From Bin34 sp963422415 (GTDB lineage Bacteria > Chloroflexota > Anaerolineae > Caldilineales > Caldilineaceae), in the NCBI GenBank assembly GCA_963422415.1, contig OY729430.1:3286001-3350000 (forward strand): a stretch of DNA of 64,000 bases, written 5' to 3'. How positions within the stretch are numbered: the stretch's first letter is position 1; each line of letters starts with the position of its first letter. Below the pieces are notes generated by a model that was given only the letters and a program-made list of their open reading frames with translations, made no database searches and was not told where the DNA came from. Positions 37,340 through 45,065 of the stretch are shown piece by piece. The position numbers were made by a program, and so were the translations under genes.

Positions 37340-38524
37340 ATGAGCAACTCCCTTTCCCAAGCGAACAACCTTTTCACCAGTGAATCGGTCACCGAAGGCC
37401 ATCCCGACAAGATCTGCGACCAAATCAGCGACGCGATTCTGGACGCCCACTTGGTAGCCGGGCCGGAGACACGGGTGGCTTGCGAAACCGCCATCAAGTC
37501 CAACGACATCTTTCTGCTGGGCGAAATCACCTCTCCGGCAGAGGTGGACTACGACAGCGTCGTACACAGGGTACTGGAAGAAATTCAGTATTCCGCCGAT
37601 GCAGACTTTCATCCGGGCCGCTGCCACCTGCATCGACATATTTCGGAGCAGAGCACGCAGATTGGAGAGAGCGTCAACCGCAAGGCAAATCTCGGGGCGG
37701 GCGATCAGGGCATGATGTTCGGCTTCGCCTGCCAGGAAACCGAATCCCTGATGCCATTGCCCATTCATCTGGCCCATCTGCTGACGCGCACCTTGAGCGA
37801 GCGGCGCAAGACGGGAGAGATCCCTTGGTTGCTGCCGGACGGCAAGGTGCAGGTCACGGTGGAATACAGTCAGGGACATGCGGAACGCATTCACACCGTG
37901 GTGGTCAGCGCCCAGCACCAGGAAGCAGTCTCGCACAGGGAGATTAACGACACGATTCGGAGCCAAGTGGTGGACCCGATTCTGCAAACCATCAATGTGT
38001 CCTCCGAAGGGTGTCGATACCACATCAATCCTTCTGGCGTCTTCAGCCAAGGGGGGCCTGCAGCGGATGCGGGTTTGACCGGCCGCAAGATCATCGTGGA
38101 TACCTACGGTGGCATGGGCCGCCATGGAGGCGGAGCCTTCAGTGGCAAGGACCCCACCAAGGTGGATCGGAGTGCGTGCTATATGGCCCGGCTGGTGGCA
38201 AAGTGTATTGTCGCGGCAGGTTTGGCGACCCGGTGTGAAGTGCAACTGGCCTATGCCATTGGCCACGACCAACCCGTCAGCCTCTATGTAGAGAACTTTG
38301 GGACAGGGCGTCCGGACGTTCCACTGGCCTTGATGTGCCAACGGGTAGAGGAGATTTTTGATCTCTCGCCGCGTGGCATCATCGAGGCGTTGAACCTCTT
38401 TCGGCCCATTTATCAACCCACGGCCACCTATGGTCATTTTGGCCGCATGGACCTGAATCCCCCATTGCCCTGGGAGAATCTGGAGGGCAGCCCCGCCATC
38501 GAATTCATTCGCAGCTGGCAGTAG
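37340..38524 (+). CDS. metK: S-adenosylmethionine synthetase
   Basis: The 394-residue enzyme joins methionine and ATP to S-adenosylmethionine. ESVTEGHPDKICDQISDAILD, the GAGDQGMMFGFAC loop, GGGAFSGKDPTKVDRS and the C-terminal YAIGHDQPVSLYV are all intact, and length is normal. The gene lies 33 bases after ahcY and 2 bases before ruvB. Placing it beside ahcY and mtnA brings making, using and recycling of the methyl donor into one unit. Confidence 0.98.
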   Translation: MSNSLSQANNLFTSESVTEGHPDKICDQISDAILDAHLVAGPETRVACETAIKSNDIFLLGEITSPAEVDYDSVVHRVLEEIQYSADADFHPGRCHLHRHISEQSTQIGESVNRKANLGAGDQGMMFGFACQETESLMPLPIHLAHLLTRTLSERRKTGEIPWLLPDGKVQVTVEYSQGHAERIHTVVVSAQHQEAVSHREINDTIRSQVVDPILQTINVSSEGCRYHINPSGVFSQGGPAADAGLTGRKIIVDTYGGMGRHGGGAFSGKDPTKVDRSACYMARLVAKCIVAAGLATRCEVQLAYAIGHDQPVSLYVENFGTGRPDVPLALMCQRVEEIFDLSPRGIIEALNLFRPIYQPTATYGHFGRMDLNPPLPWENLEGSPAIEFIRSWQ

Positions 38525-38526
38525 CC

Positions 38527-39633
38527 ATGAGCAGGGCCGCTCCCATGGCCAAGAAGAGCAGCAATGTAACCACCACCAGTCAGCAGGACAAGCCGGAACG
38601 GCTGGTGTCGGGGCAGCCACAGGGGCACGAAAGAAGTCGGAACCCCGCTTTGCGTCCCCGCGGGCTGGACGAGATGATAGGCCAAGACTCCTTGCGGACC
38701 AAGATGTCCATCCTGGTGGAAGCCGCCCGCCTGCGTCGAGAGCCTCTGGATCATGTGCTCCTCTATGGTCCACCCGGTCTAGGCAAGACCACCCTCAGCC
38801 ACATCCTAGCCTATGAAATGGAAGCCGATCTCAAGATCACCTCAGGCCCAGCCATCGAACGACAGGGAGATCTGGCCGCCATCCTGACCAATCTGAAGCG
38901 CGCTGACGTACTCTTCATCGATGAAATCCATCGTCTGCGTCCCGTCATTGAGGAAATCCTGTATCCAGCGATGGAAGACTTTCAATTGGACTTGGTGATC
39001 GGGGCCGGACCGGCTGCACGCACGGTTCGACTGCCTCTGCCCCAATTTACCGTGATTGGGGCCACAACTCGACTGGCCCTGCTTACCGAACCACTGCGCG
39101 CCCGATTCGGCATTGTGGATCGCTTCCATTTCTATGATCAGCACGCCCTGCAACAGATTGTGCAGAGAGCCGGCCAAGAGCTGAACATTGACATTGAACG
39201 GGGGGCCGCCCAAGAAATCGCGCGCCGCGCCCGCGGTACGCCCCGAGTGGCACTGCGCATGCTCAGACGTCTACGCGACTTCGCTCAGGTCAGGGCCGCG
39301 GGCAAAATCGACATGGAAGCGGCCCATCAGGGCCTGAGGCTGTTGGACATCGACTTTCTCGGGCTGGACGACATGGATCGGCGCCTGCTCGATTGCATCG
39401 TCCACAAATTCGACGGCGGTCCCGTCGGCCTGGAAACACTGTCCGCCAGCATCAGCGAAGACACGGACACGGTCATGGATGTGGTGGAACCATACCTGCT
39501 GCAGCTGGGATTCCTGAAGCGTACGCCCAACGGACGCGTGGCCACCCAATTGGCCTATCAACACATTGGAGCCTTGCCCTCCGGTCAGGGCAACGTCAAC
39601 CAATCTTCCCTCTTCAAAGCCACCACCGACTGA
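38527..39633 (+). CDS. ruvB: Holliday junction DNA helicase RuvB
   Basis: The 368-residue AAA+ motor of branch migration has Walker A GPPGLGKTT (81-89), Walker B LFIDEIH (129-135), sensor GATTR and the C-terminal winged helix (VGLETLSASISEDTDTVMDVVEPYLLQLGFLKRTPNGRVAT, in parts). An extra N-terminal tail of about 35 residues precedes the usual core. It starts two bases after metK; ruvA and ruvC are not adjacent. It meets the DUF3048 gene end to end with a 9-base gap. Confidence 0.97.
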   Translation: MSRAAPMAKKSSNVTTTSQQDKPERLVSGQPQGHERSRNPALRPRGLDEMIGQDSLRTKMSILVEAARLRREPLDHVLLYGPPGLGKTTLSHILAYEMEADLKITSGPAIERQGDLAAILTNLKRADVLFIDEIHRLRPVIEEILYPAMEDFQLDLVIGAGPAARTVRLPLPQFTVIGATTRLALLTEPLRARFGIVDRFHFYDQHALQQIVQRAGQELNIDIERGAAQEIARRARGTPRVALRMLRRLRDFAQVRAAGKIDMEAAHQGLRLLDIDFLGLDDMDRRLLDCIVHKFDGGPVGLETLSASISEDTDTVMDVVEPYLLQLGFLKRTPNGRVATQLAYQHIGALPSGQGNVNQSSLFKATTD

Positions 39634-39642
39634 CCTTGATCG

Positions 39643-41178
39643 CTACTCCGTAATCAACTGGTAGCCGTCGGGCACTAGGGCGATCCAAGAGCGACCTGGA
39701 TTCAGCGGGATGACCTGGCCGTCCGCCGTGCGAAACTTCACCAACTGGCCCAACTCTGCAGTATGCCAAGTGCCTGTGTACATCAGTCCATTGCGAAAAA
39801 CGTAGGCAGGCCCGGTGCCGAAGATGTCGTGGTCCAAGCTGCGGCTACCCAAGGCATCCTCCACCAGGAAGGTGGAGGCATGGGTCACATACTGCACAAT
39901 GACATTCTGGGGCGCAACCTGATACTGGCCATTCCGATCAAAATGCGGTTCGTCACCGACAAACCGCAAGTATTGACTCGAGTCGGGATGATACTGAAAT
40001 TCTACGGTGGCATGGGTTACCGCCGGATAGGGAATACGGACGCGGGACACCGGTACGCCGCCTTCCGGCGGCGCTCCGAACTCCAGACTCTGCAAGTCCA
40101 TGGGCTGTTCCCGGTCCGTATCTTCCAACCAGCTGCGCATGCCGTCGGTGCTGGTATAGAAGCGGGCTAGGCCACTGCCCACCAAGAACGAATAGGGCAG
40201 CAGGCCATGGTTGTTGTCTAGGTCGATGTCAAAGTAGGGAAAGTCCGCCATGTCCCGCAACAGCCGGCGGATATGATCGCTGGCTCCAGAGCACATGGTG
40301 CTCGCGTTGTACATGTAACCGAGATAAAAGTTGATGAGACGGGCGGAGCGAATCGGTCCAATCAGAGGCACGTCTTCTCCAAAGAAAATGCCAGTCATCC
40401 GCGTCACCAGTTCGCCATCCACCAAGTACTCGTATACCACATCGGCCTGGCCCAGGCCGGCCTGCGGACGAGCATGCAGGTCGGAGGGAATGCAAACCGT
40501 CATGGCCCGTCGCTCCAAGCGTTCCGCGGATATGGGCAGACCGGTCAATGGATTGAGGTTGGACTGGGGCGGATAGGAAAACCGGTGCGCCGGCAGATAG
40601 TCGAAGGCCATCTGTACCGTCATCTCCCACAACGTGTGGACATCCGGGATTTGGGCATCGCTCAGATCCACGGAATCCGGGGAGAAAGGGATAGAGCTCC
40701 GTGACGAGGACTGTGGAACGGGGGCCTCGGAGCCAAAAGTCAGATACGCGCCCGACACCCACCCTTCGGTAGCGTCATCTGACAGACAACAGATCCGATG
40801 CCAAGCACTGTCTTCGCTGGATTCCAGAACCTGCACTTCGTTGGAATGCTTCAGCACGCCCAGTATCTGATAGGTGGTGCCGGGACCACTGCGCACATTC
40901 AATACGTTCGCGATCACGGAAGCTCGGTGGTCCCGACTCCCACCTGTGACCTCGGTCCTGCCCGGATTGTCATTGCCCACTGCCTGAACGACTTCGGCCT
41001 CTCCTTCAGTTTGAGTTTTCGCTGTCGCCGCCTGTGGCATAGGTGGCGGTTCTACCGCATCGGACGCTTCCACCATGGGACCAACCGAAGGGGACGTGCA
41101 CCCCCCCAACGCTACGGTCGCCCCAAGGGCCGCAACAACTACCAAGGTCAGCATCAAAACAGAAAATTCCGATCGCAT
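39643..41178 (-). CDS. DUF3048 lipoprotein with SH3 domain (YerB-like)
   Basis: About 511 residues, exported as a lipoprotein: the signal peptide ends at Cys27 in LGGC. A bacterial SH3 domain (about 85-145, NVLNVRSGPGTTYQILGVL) suggests cell-wall binding. The DUF3048 N- and C-terminal halves follow, with NPLTGLPI, ADVVYEYLVDGE, GPIRSAR and VIPLNPGRSWIALVPDG. YerB-type proteins are surface proteins of unknown function. Starts at 41235, 41199 and 41178 are in frame; 41178 gives the best signal. A terminator-like palindrome lies just upstream. Confidence 0.9.
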   Translation of the reverse strand: MRSEFSVLMLTLVVVAALGATVALGGCTSPSVGPMVEASDAVEPPPMPQAATAKTQTEGEAEVVQAVGNDNPGRTEVTGGSRDHRASVIANVLNVRSGPGTTYQILGVLKHSNEVQVLESSEDSAWHRICCLSDDATEGWVSGAYLTFGSEAPVPQSSSRSSIPFSPDSVDLSDAQIPDVHTLWEMTVQMAFDYLPAHRFSYPPQSNLNPLTGLPISAERLERRAMTVCIPSDLHARPQAGLGQADVVYEYLVDGELVTRMTGIFFGEDVPLIGPIRSARLINFYLGYMYNASTMCSGASDHIRRLLRDMADFPYFDIDLDNNHGLLPYSFLVGSGLARFYTSTDGMRSWLEDTDREQPMDLQSLEFGAPPEGGVPVSRVRIPYPAVTHATVEFQYHPDSSQYLRFVGDEPHFDRNGQYQVAPQNVIVQYVTHASTFLVEDALGSRSLDHDIFGTGPAYVFRNGLMYTGTWHTAELGQLVKFRTADGQVIPLNPGRSWIALVPDGYQLITE

Positions 41179-41244
41179 AAAACTGTGTCGCAGAAGCATG
41201 ATAGGCAGAGGCAAGGCTTTGTGTCCCTTTTGCATTATGACAAA

Positions 41245-41306
41245 AAACGCGTCCCTCTGCAGAGGGACGCGTTTCGCCCATACGGGTCCAATAGGGCAAG
41301 GGACCC
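41245..41306 (-). promoter_or_regulatory. Attenuator-like leader before the DUF3048 gene
   Basis: On the minus strand a 30-base perfect palindrome (41274-41245, arms AAACGCGTCCCTCTG) is followed by six Ts, as in a rho-independent terminator. It sits about 10 bases before the first in-frame ATG of the DUF3048 gene. Upstream, GGGTCC (41306-41301) can pair with GGACCC (41289-41284). GTCCCT inside the same arm (41304-41299) can instead pair with AGGGAC of the terminator's 3' arm (41256-41251). These mutually exclusive pairings are the hallmark of transcription attenuation. A TTGACA lies at 41366-41361. Confidence 0.5.
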
Positions 41307-41507
41307 TTCCTTTTTGCCTGTCAGGGTTGCATCGCAGTAGCCCTACCGACCCGACACGCCTGTCAAGTCGCAGCTATGGATATGGATTCAGGTTCATGAG
41401 AGCAAAGGCTCCCTTCTGTACATCGTGCATGGCAAGATGTACATGGACTTGGCCATCGGCCATCAACTTGTCTTCAAACTCTCCAGCCAAACAGGCCCAG
41501 AATTTTC

Positions 41508-41538
41508 AAAAAGCGAGGTTCCCGCGGGAACCTCGCTT
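41508..41538 (-). terminator. Rho-independent terminator of the VOC gene
   Basis: A 28-base perfect palindrome (41538-41511, arms AAGCGAGGTTCCCG) is followed on the minus strand by five Ts. It lies five bases after the stop of the VOC gene and would end that transcript. Confidence 0.85.
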
Positions 41539-41542
41539 CCAC

Positions 41543-42370
41543 TCAATCGCCCGACTTGGCATGTACATGAGCCATTTGCATGATAGTGAACACGGCACCC
41601 TGCGGATCCTTGATGCCCACGAGTCGCACCGTGGAAACCTCCACTATGGGGTGCAGTTGTTCTCCCCCCAGCTCCAATGCCTTTTGCAGAGAGGCATCCA
41701 CGTCCGCGACCTGGAAATACACGTTCCAATGCGGGGGGACTGGCCCCATCTCAGGTCGAATCTGCAAGACACCCGCCACCCGTCGTTCCCACTCTGCGCT
41801 GCCTTCCCCCATCGCTTGGTGAAATATGTGATAGCCAGGATTTTGGGGATTGGAATCAGCCTGCAAATCCCACCCGAAGGCTGCTTCGTAGAAGTCGGCA
41901 TCTGCAGTCGGATTGTGTGCGTACAGTTCCACCCAGACATATGCGCCGGGCTCCATCATCACCTGAAATCCCTTGTGCGCTTTCGGCTGCCACAGCGAGA
42001 ACATGGCTCCCTTCGGATCGGTCAACATGACCAGCACGCCAGAATCAAAAACATCCATGGGGCCCGCCAGGATTTGGGCGCCCAGTGATTCGCATTTCTG
42101 CGCCATGGCCCGTGCATCTTCTACGCAGATGTAGGAGTTCCAGACCGGTGGCATACCGGCCTCGACTTGTGCTGGCTGTAGCTGTCCCATGCCGGCCACA
42201 TGCTTGCCGTCAAGCAAAATCATGGAGTAGATGAGATTCTCACTCTCGTACATGCTATCGAATTCCCAGCCCATCAAATCGCCATAGAACTTGCGGGCCG
42301 CTTCCGGGTCGGTAGTGGACAAGTCCGCCCAACAATATTTTCCGAATGAATGTTGTGAAACGATTGGCAT
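41543..42370 (-). CDS. Two-domain VOC (glyoxalase/bleomycin-resistance fold) protein
   Basis: The protein is 275 residues with two VOC modules (about 8-130 and 140-265). Each carries the paired beta-alpha units with WADLSTTDPEAARKFYGDLMGW and WVELYAHNPTADADFYEAAFGW. Homologous proteins are annotated as glyoxalase or hydroxylase-like (Cfp30B type), and the catalytic role is usually unknown. Metal-binding His/Glu positions are only partly recognisable. The gene stands alone, ends in a strong terminator, and its promoter lies in a perfect 8-base inverted repeat, so its expression looks signal-controlled. Confidence 0.9.
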   Translation of the reverse strand: MPIVSQHSFGKYCWADLSTTDPEAARKFYGDLMGWEFDSMYESENLIYSMILLDGKHVAGMGQLQPAQVEAGMPPVWNSYICVEDARAMAQKCESLGAQILAGPMDVFDSGVLVMLTDPKGAMFSLWQPKAHKGFQVMMEPGAYVWVELYAHNPTADADFYEAAFGWDLQADSNPQNPGYHIFHQAMGEGSAEWERRVAGVLQIRPEMGPVPPHWNVYFQVADVDASLQKALELGGEQLHPIVEVSTVRLVGIKDPQGAVFTIMQMAHVHAKSGD

Positions 42371-42400
42371 CAGCTTGACACACCTTTACTTGGTTTTGTC

Positions 42401-42422
42401 TGAGATACCGTATTGTATCTCA
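42401..42422. promoter_or_regulatory. Palindromic operator over the VOC gene promoter
   Basis: TGAGATAC at 42401-42408 and GTATCTCA at 42415-42422 form a perfect inverted repeat with a 6-base gap. On the minus strand a TACAAT hexamer (42417-42412) lies inside it and could be the -10 of the VOC gene, 30 bases upstream of its ATG. The arrangement is that of a dimeric repressor site (PadR or TetR-like sites look similar). No regulator gene is adjacent. Confidence 0.65.
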
Positions 42423-42930
42423 TAAAACAAAATATAATATAAAATATCTAATATATCAACAAGAAAACATTGTTTTCTGATAATTTTCGACACCTACCAC
42501 TACGGCGCCATGGGCACAGGCCGGAAGCATATCTTGGACAGAGTGTGAGCGTACACAAAATCTCTTGGCCAGCATGCATGTTGACCAAGGTTCCCGTTCC
42601 GAAGTGCAAGTGACGTGGAATGGCGCATCCAGATCGCCGGTGCCGGTTGGATCCTGGTCCCTCATGCATAGGGACAGAGCCGCTCACCTTGACTGAGACA
42701 CCAATGTACATCCTGTATTCCGCACTGTTGCAATCTGGTGTTGCCGAGAGCCTTGGCATGAAGAAAACTCGTGGCGTCAGGAGCAGAAACCCCTACATCA
42801 CAGCCCCGTTTTTGTGCGCATTGCACTGATCCCGCCTGAACCGTGCAATCTGTTCAGCACCTAGGGCTGACTTCATTCATCCGCCCGTGGGGCCCGAACT
42901 CGTTTTCTCCAGCTCCATCAGGGCATTGCA
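42423..42930. other. AT-rich intergenic island
   Basis: About 500 bases without a supported gene. The first 60 bases are strikingly AT-rich compared with the rest of the window. They include a perfect 8-1-8 palindrome (AGAAAACA/TGTTTTCT, 42462-42478). The open frames on both strands lack ribosome sites or recognisable features. Confidence 0.5.
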
Positions 42931-42958
42931 CACCGTTGCACTACTCCGTGCAACGGTG
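42931..42958 (-). terminator. Hairpin downstream of the eno unit
   Basis: A perfect 11-base inverted repeat with a 6-base loop (CACCGTTGCAC at 42931-42941, GTGCAACGGTG at 42948-42958) lies 20 bases past the stop of the 102-residue gene. No T-run follows on the minus strand, so it may be an RNA-stabilising hairpin or a rho-assisted end rather than a classic terminator. Confidence 0.5.
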
Positions 42959-42977
42959 CATAGGGGTGAACAGGGCC

Positions 42978-43286
42978 CTACAGTTCCATGCTGTAATCGT
43001 CCACATCCACTTCGGCCGCGGTCTTGCGCGTCAGCTGGGCCCGGGGAATCCCTCCCGCTTCCACCACGATATGAGTGTCAGGCAAGACGGACTGAGCCCC
43101 GCGTCGAATCTGACGGCGAAAGGTCAGAGACGCGAATTCAGCCCCTTCGATCGTGATGTTGGCGGTATGCAGATAGAACTTCTCCCCTTCGCTGTTGGTC
43201 ACGAAGAAGACATCCTGCCGCCACACCTCACTGTATTCCGTCCCGTATTGGCTTTCGGGGATGATGGGTAGACTGGAATTGCTCAC
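42978..43286 (-). CDS. Hypothetical protein downstream of enolase
   Basis: The 102-residue acidic protein has a GTG start and shows alternating strands (SEGEKFYLHTANITIEGAEF, VLPDTHIVVEAGGIPRAQL). No signal, helix or metal motif is present. The family is not recognised. It starts 39 bases after the eno stop and is probably cotranscribed. Its composition and operon position support it being a gene. Confidence 0.6.
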   Translation of the reverse strand: MSNSSLPIIPESQYGTEYSEVWRQDVFFVTNSEGEKFYLHTANITIEGAEFASLTFRRQIRRGAQSVLPDTHIVVEAGGIPRAQLTRKTAAEVDVDDYSMEL

Positions 43287-43325
43287 TACTGCATATCCAA
43301 TGAATGAAATTCCTGTGGCGCCTTT

Positions 43326-44618
43326 CTAAAGACGAGAGAGGTTGAAGGCGTCGGATCCGGCATATTGCGCGGCCTCGCCCAACTCTTCCTCAATGCGCAG
43401 CAACTGATTGTATTTGGCGACGCGGTCGCTCCGAGCCGGCGCACCTGTCTTGATCTGCCCCGCGTTCAAGGCAACGACCAGATCGGCGATAGTGGCGTCC
43501 TCGGTCTCGCCGGAACGATGGCTGATTACGCTGGTCCAGCCCGCCCGGTGGCTCATCTCCACGGCTTCAATGGCTTCCGAAAGCGTTCCAATCTGATTGA
43601 CCTTGCACAACAGCGAGTTGCACAGCTCCTTTTCAATCGCCATCTCAATGCGTTTCACGTTGGTGACCAGCAGGTCGTCGCCCACTATCTGCACCTTCTT
43701 GCCCGCCTGTGCCTGCAACAGCTGCCAACCCTCGAAGTCATCTTCGGCCAAGCCATCTTCAATGCTGACGATCGGAAATCTCTCTATCCAGTCGATCCAC
43801 GTTGATACCAGATCCGCGCTTGCCAGCGTGGCGCCTTCAATGGCTAGGTGGTACTGACCGGTTTCGCTGTCATACAGCTCCGAGGCGGCAGGATCCAAGG
43901 CAATCCACACATCTCGGCCGGGCTCCAGTCCCGACTGTTCTATGGCTTGCAGAATCAGTTCCAAGGCCTTCTCGTTATTGCCCAGCGCCGGTGCGAATCC
44001 ACCCTCGTCACCCACGTGGACACTGTAATCCAAGTCGGTCAGCACGTCCTTGAGGGCATGATAGATCTGTGTGCCCCATTGCAGGCCCTGACGGAAGGTC
44101 TCCGCACCCACGGGCATCACCATGAATTCCTGAAAGTCGGTGCTGTGAGCCGCATGCGCTCCGCCGTTCAGAATATTCATCATGGGCACAGGCAGCACAT
44201 GGGCGTTCACACCCCCCAGATGTTGATACAACGGCATCCGGGCGGCCGCGGCCGCCGCTTTGGCCACGGCCAAGCTAATGCCCAAAATGGCGTTGGCTCC
44301 ATAGTTCTGTTTGTTGGGAGTGCCATCTATGTTGCGCAGCAAAGTGTCCAGTTCCACCTGGCGCAGGGCGTTGCGGCCAACCAAGGCCGGACCCAGAATG
44401 GCATTCACGTTCGTGACCGCCTTGGTAACGCCCTTGCCCCGAAAGCGGCTGACATCGCCATCACGCAGTTCCCACGCCTCGTGCATGCCGGTGCTGGCTC
44501 CACTGGGCACCGCGGCCCGCCCTGTGGCTCCGCCCTTCAAAGAGACGTCGACTTCCAGAGTTGGATTGCCCCGACTGTCCAGGATTTCACGGGCATGCAC
44601 TCTTGCAATATCGAACAT
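43326..44618 (-). CDS. eno: Enolase
   Basis: This 430-residue glycolytic enzyme interconverts 2-phosphoglycerate and phosphoenolpyruvate. Family markers: ARE-ILDSRGNPTLEVDV, GASTGMHEAWELRDGD, GDEGGFAPAL, VSIEDGLAEDD, VGDDLLVTN, and the signature SHRSGETEDATIADLVVALNAGQIKTG in pieces. Its length and metal ligands are normal. The gene is preceded, 18 bases away, by a small Cys-rich ORF on the same strand. Inside that ORF lies a TATAAT (44717-44712) in an extended context that could be an eno promoter. Confidence 0.98.
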   Translation of the reverse strand: MFDIARVHAREILDSRGNPTLEVDVSLKGGATGRAAVPSGASTGMHEAWELRDGDVSRFRGKGVTKAVTNVNAILGPALVGRNALRQVELDTLLRNIDGTPNKQNYGANAILGISLAVAKAAAAAARMPLYQHLGGVNAHVLPVPMMNILNGGAHAAHSTDFQEFMVMPVGAETFRQGLQWGTQIYHALKDVLTDLDYSVHVGDEGGFAPALGNNEKALELILQAIEQSGLEPGRDVWIALDPAASELYDSETGQYHLAIEGATLASADLVSTWIDWIERFPIVSIEDGLAEDDFEGWQLLQAQAGKKVQIVGDDLLVTNVKRIEMAIEKELCNSLLCKVNQIGTLSEAIEAVEMSHRAGWTSVISHRSGETEDATIADLVVALNAGQIKTGAPARSDRVAKYNQLLRIEEELGEAAQYAGSDAFNLSRL

Positions 44619-44636
44619 CCTCTGCTCCCTGCGACA

Positions 44637-44834
44637 TCAACCAATCGAACCGTGCACCGCCTGGCAGGCCCTTCCTGCCAGAATGGGCCGATCCAAGCGC
44701 GCAGAGCGCCGATTATAGCCTAGGTTGCAGTTCACACATCGCTTGCCCTTGTTGTGTACGCAGGCGATGATGCCGTCGCAATGGAATACAGGCGAGATTG
44801 GTGGCACGCGCCGGATGAGGATCAAGCCATTCAT
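44637..44834 (-). CDS. Small Cys-rich protein upstream of eno (candidate new gene)
   Basis: A 65-codon frame has a near-perfect ribosome site: AGGAGG at 44849-44844, nine bases before the ATG. The core MNGLILIRRVPPISPVF is followed by four Cys in the pattern C-x5-C-x7-C-x2-C (residues 19, 25, 33, 36), like a small zinc site, then a basic stretch (NRRSAR). About 70% of third positions in the first 48 codons are G or C by hand count, as in neighbouring genes. The stop is 18 bases from the eno ATG. Near its 3' end is a perfect hairpin (CTGGCAGG/CCTGCCAG, 44661-44681), which could mean the last residues are non-coding. Confidence 0.5.
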   Translation of the reverse strand: MNGLILIRRVPPISPVFHCDGIIACVHNKGKRCVNCNLGYNRRSARLDRPILAGRACQAVHGSIG

Positions 44835-45000
44835 TGAAAGCGACCTCCTCGCAACGACCACTCGGCTGCAATGGAAGATACGCTCCATGGAAGACTCTTG
44901 AACAAGGTTCTGCATTCACTCGAATCGTCGCCCAAGGGATCACCTCAAGGACAGCTATCCTCCACCCGTATCTCTGAAGATGGGTTGGCGGGCACGATCG

Positions 45001-45027
45001 AACACTCCCGTTGTCAAGTGTTAGAAT
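45001..45027 (+). promoter_or_regulatory. Candidate cysteine desulfurase promoter/operator
   Basis: AACACT (45001-45006) and AGTGTT (45017-45022) form a perfect inverted repeat with a 10-base gap. Its right arm touches TAGAAT (45022-45027), a -10-like hexamer about 40 bases upstream of the cysteine desulfurase start. No good -35 is visible. The layout fits a regulator covering the core promoter; an IscR-type site is conceivable but not shown. Confidence 0.45.
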
Positions 45028-45065
45028 GCTTGGCTGGATTCGCCAGCGCGGTCGGTCTTTTCCGT

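Noticed and set aside
37226..38773. Minus-strand frame of 515 codons
   Set aside because: Antisense to metK, whose motifs are all present on the plus strand.
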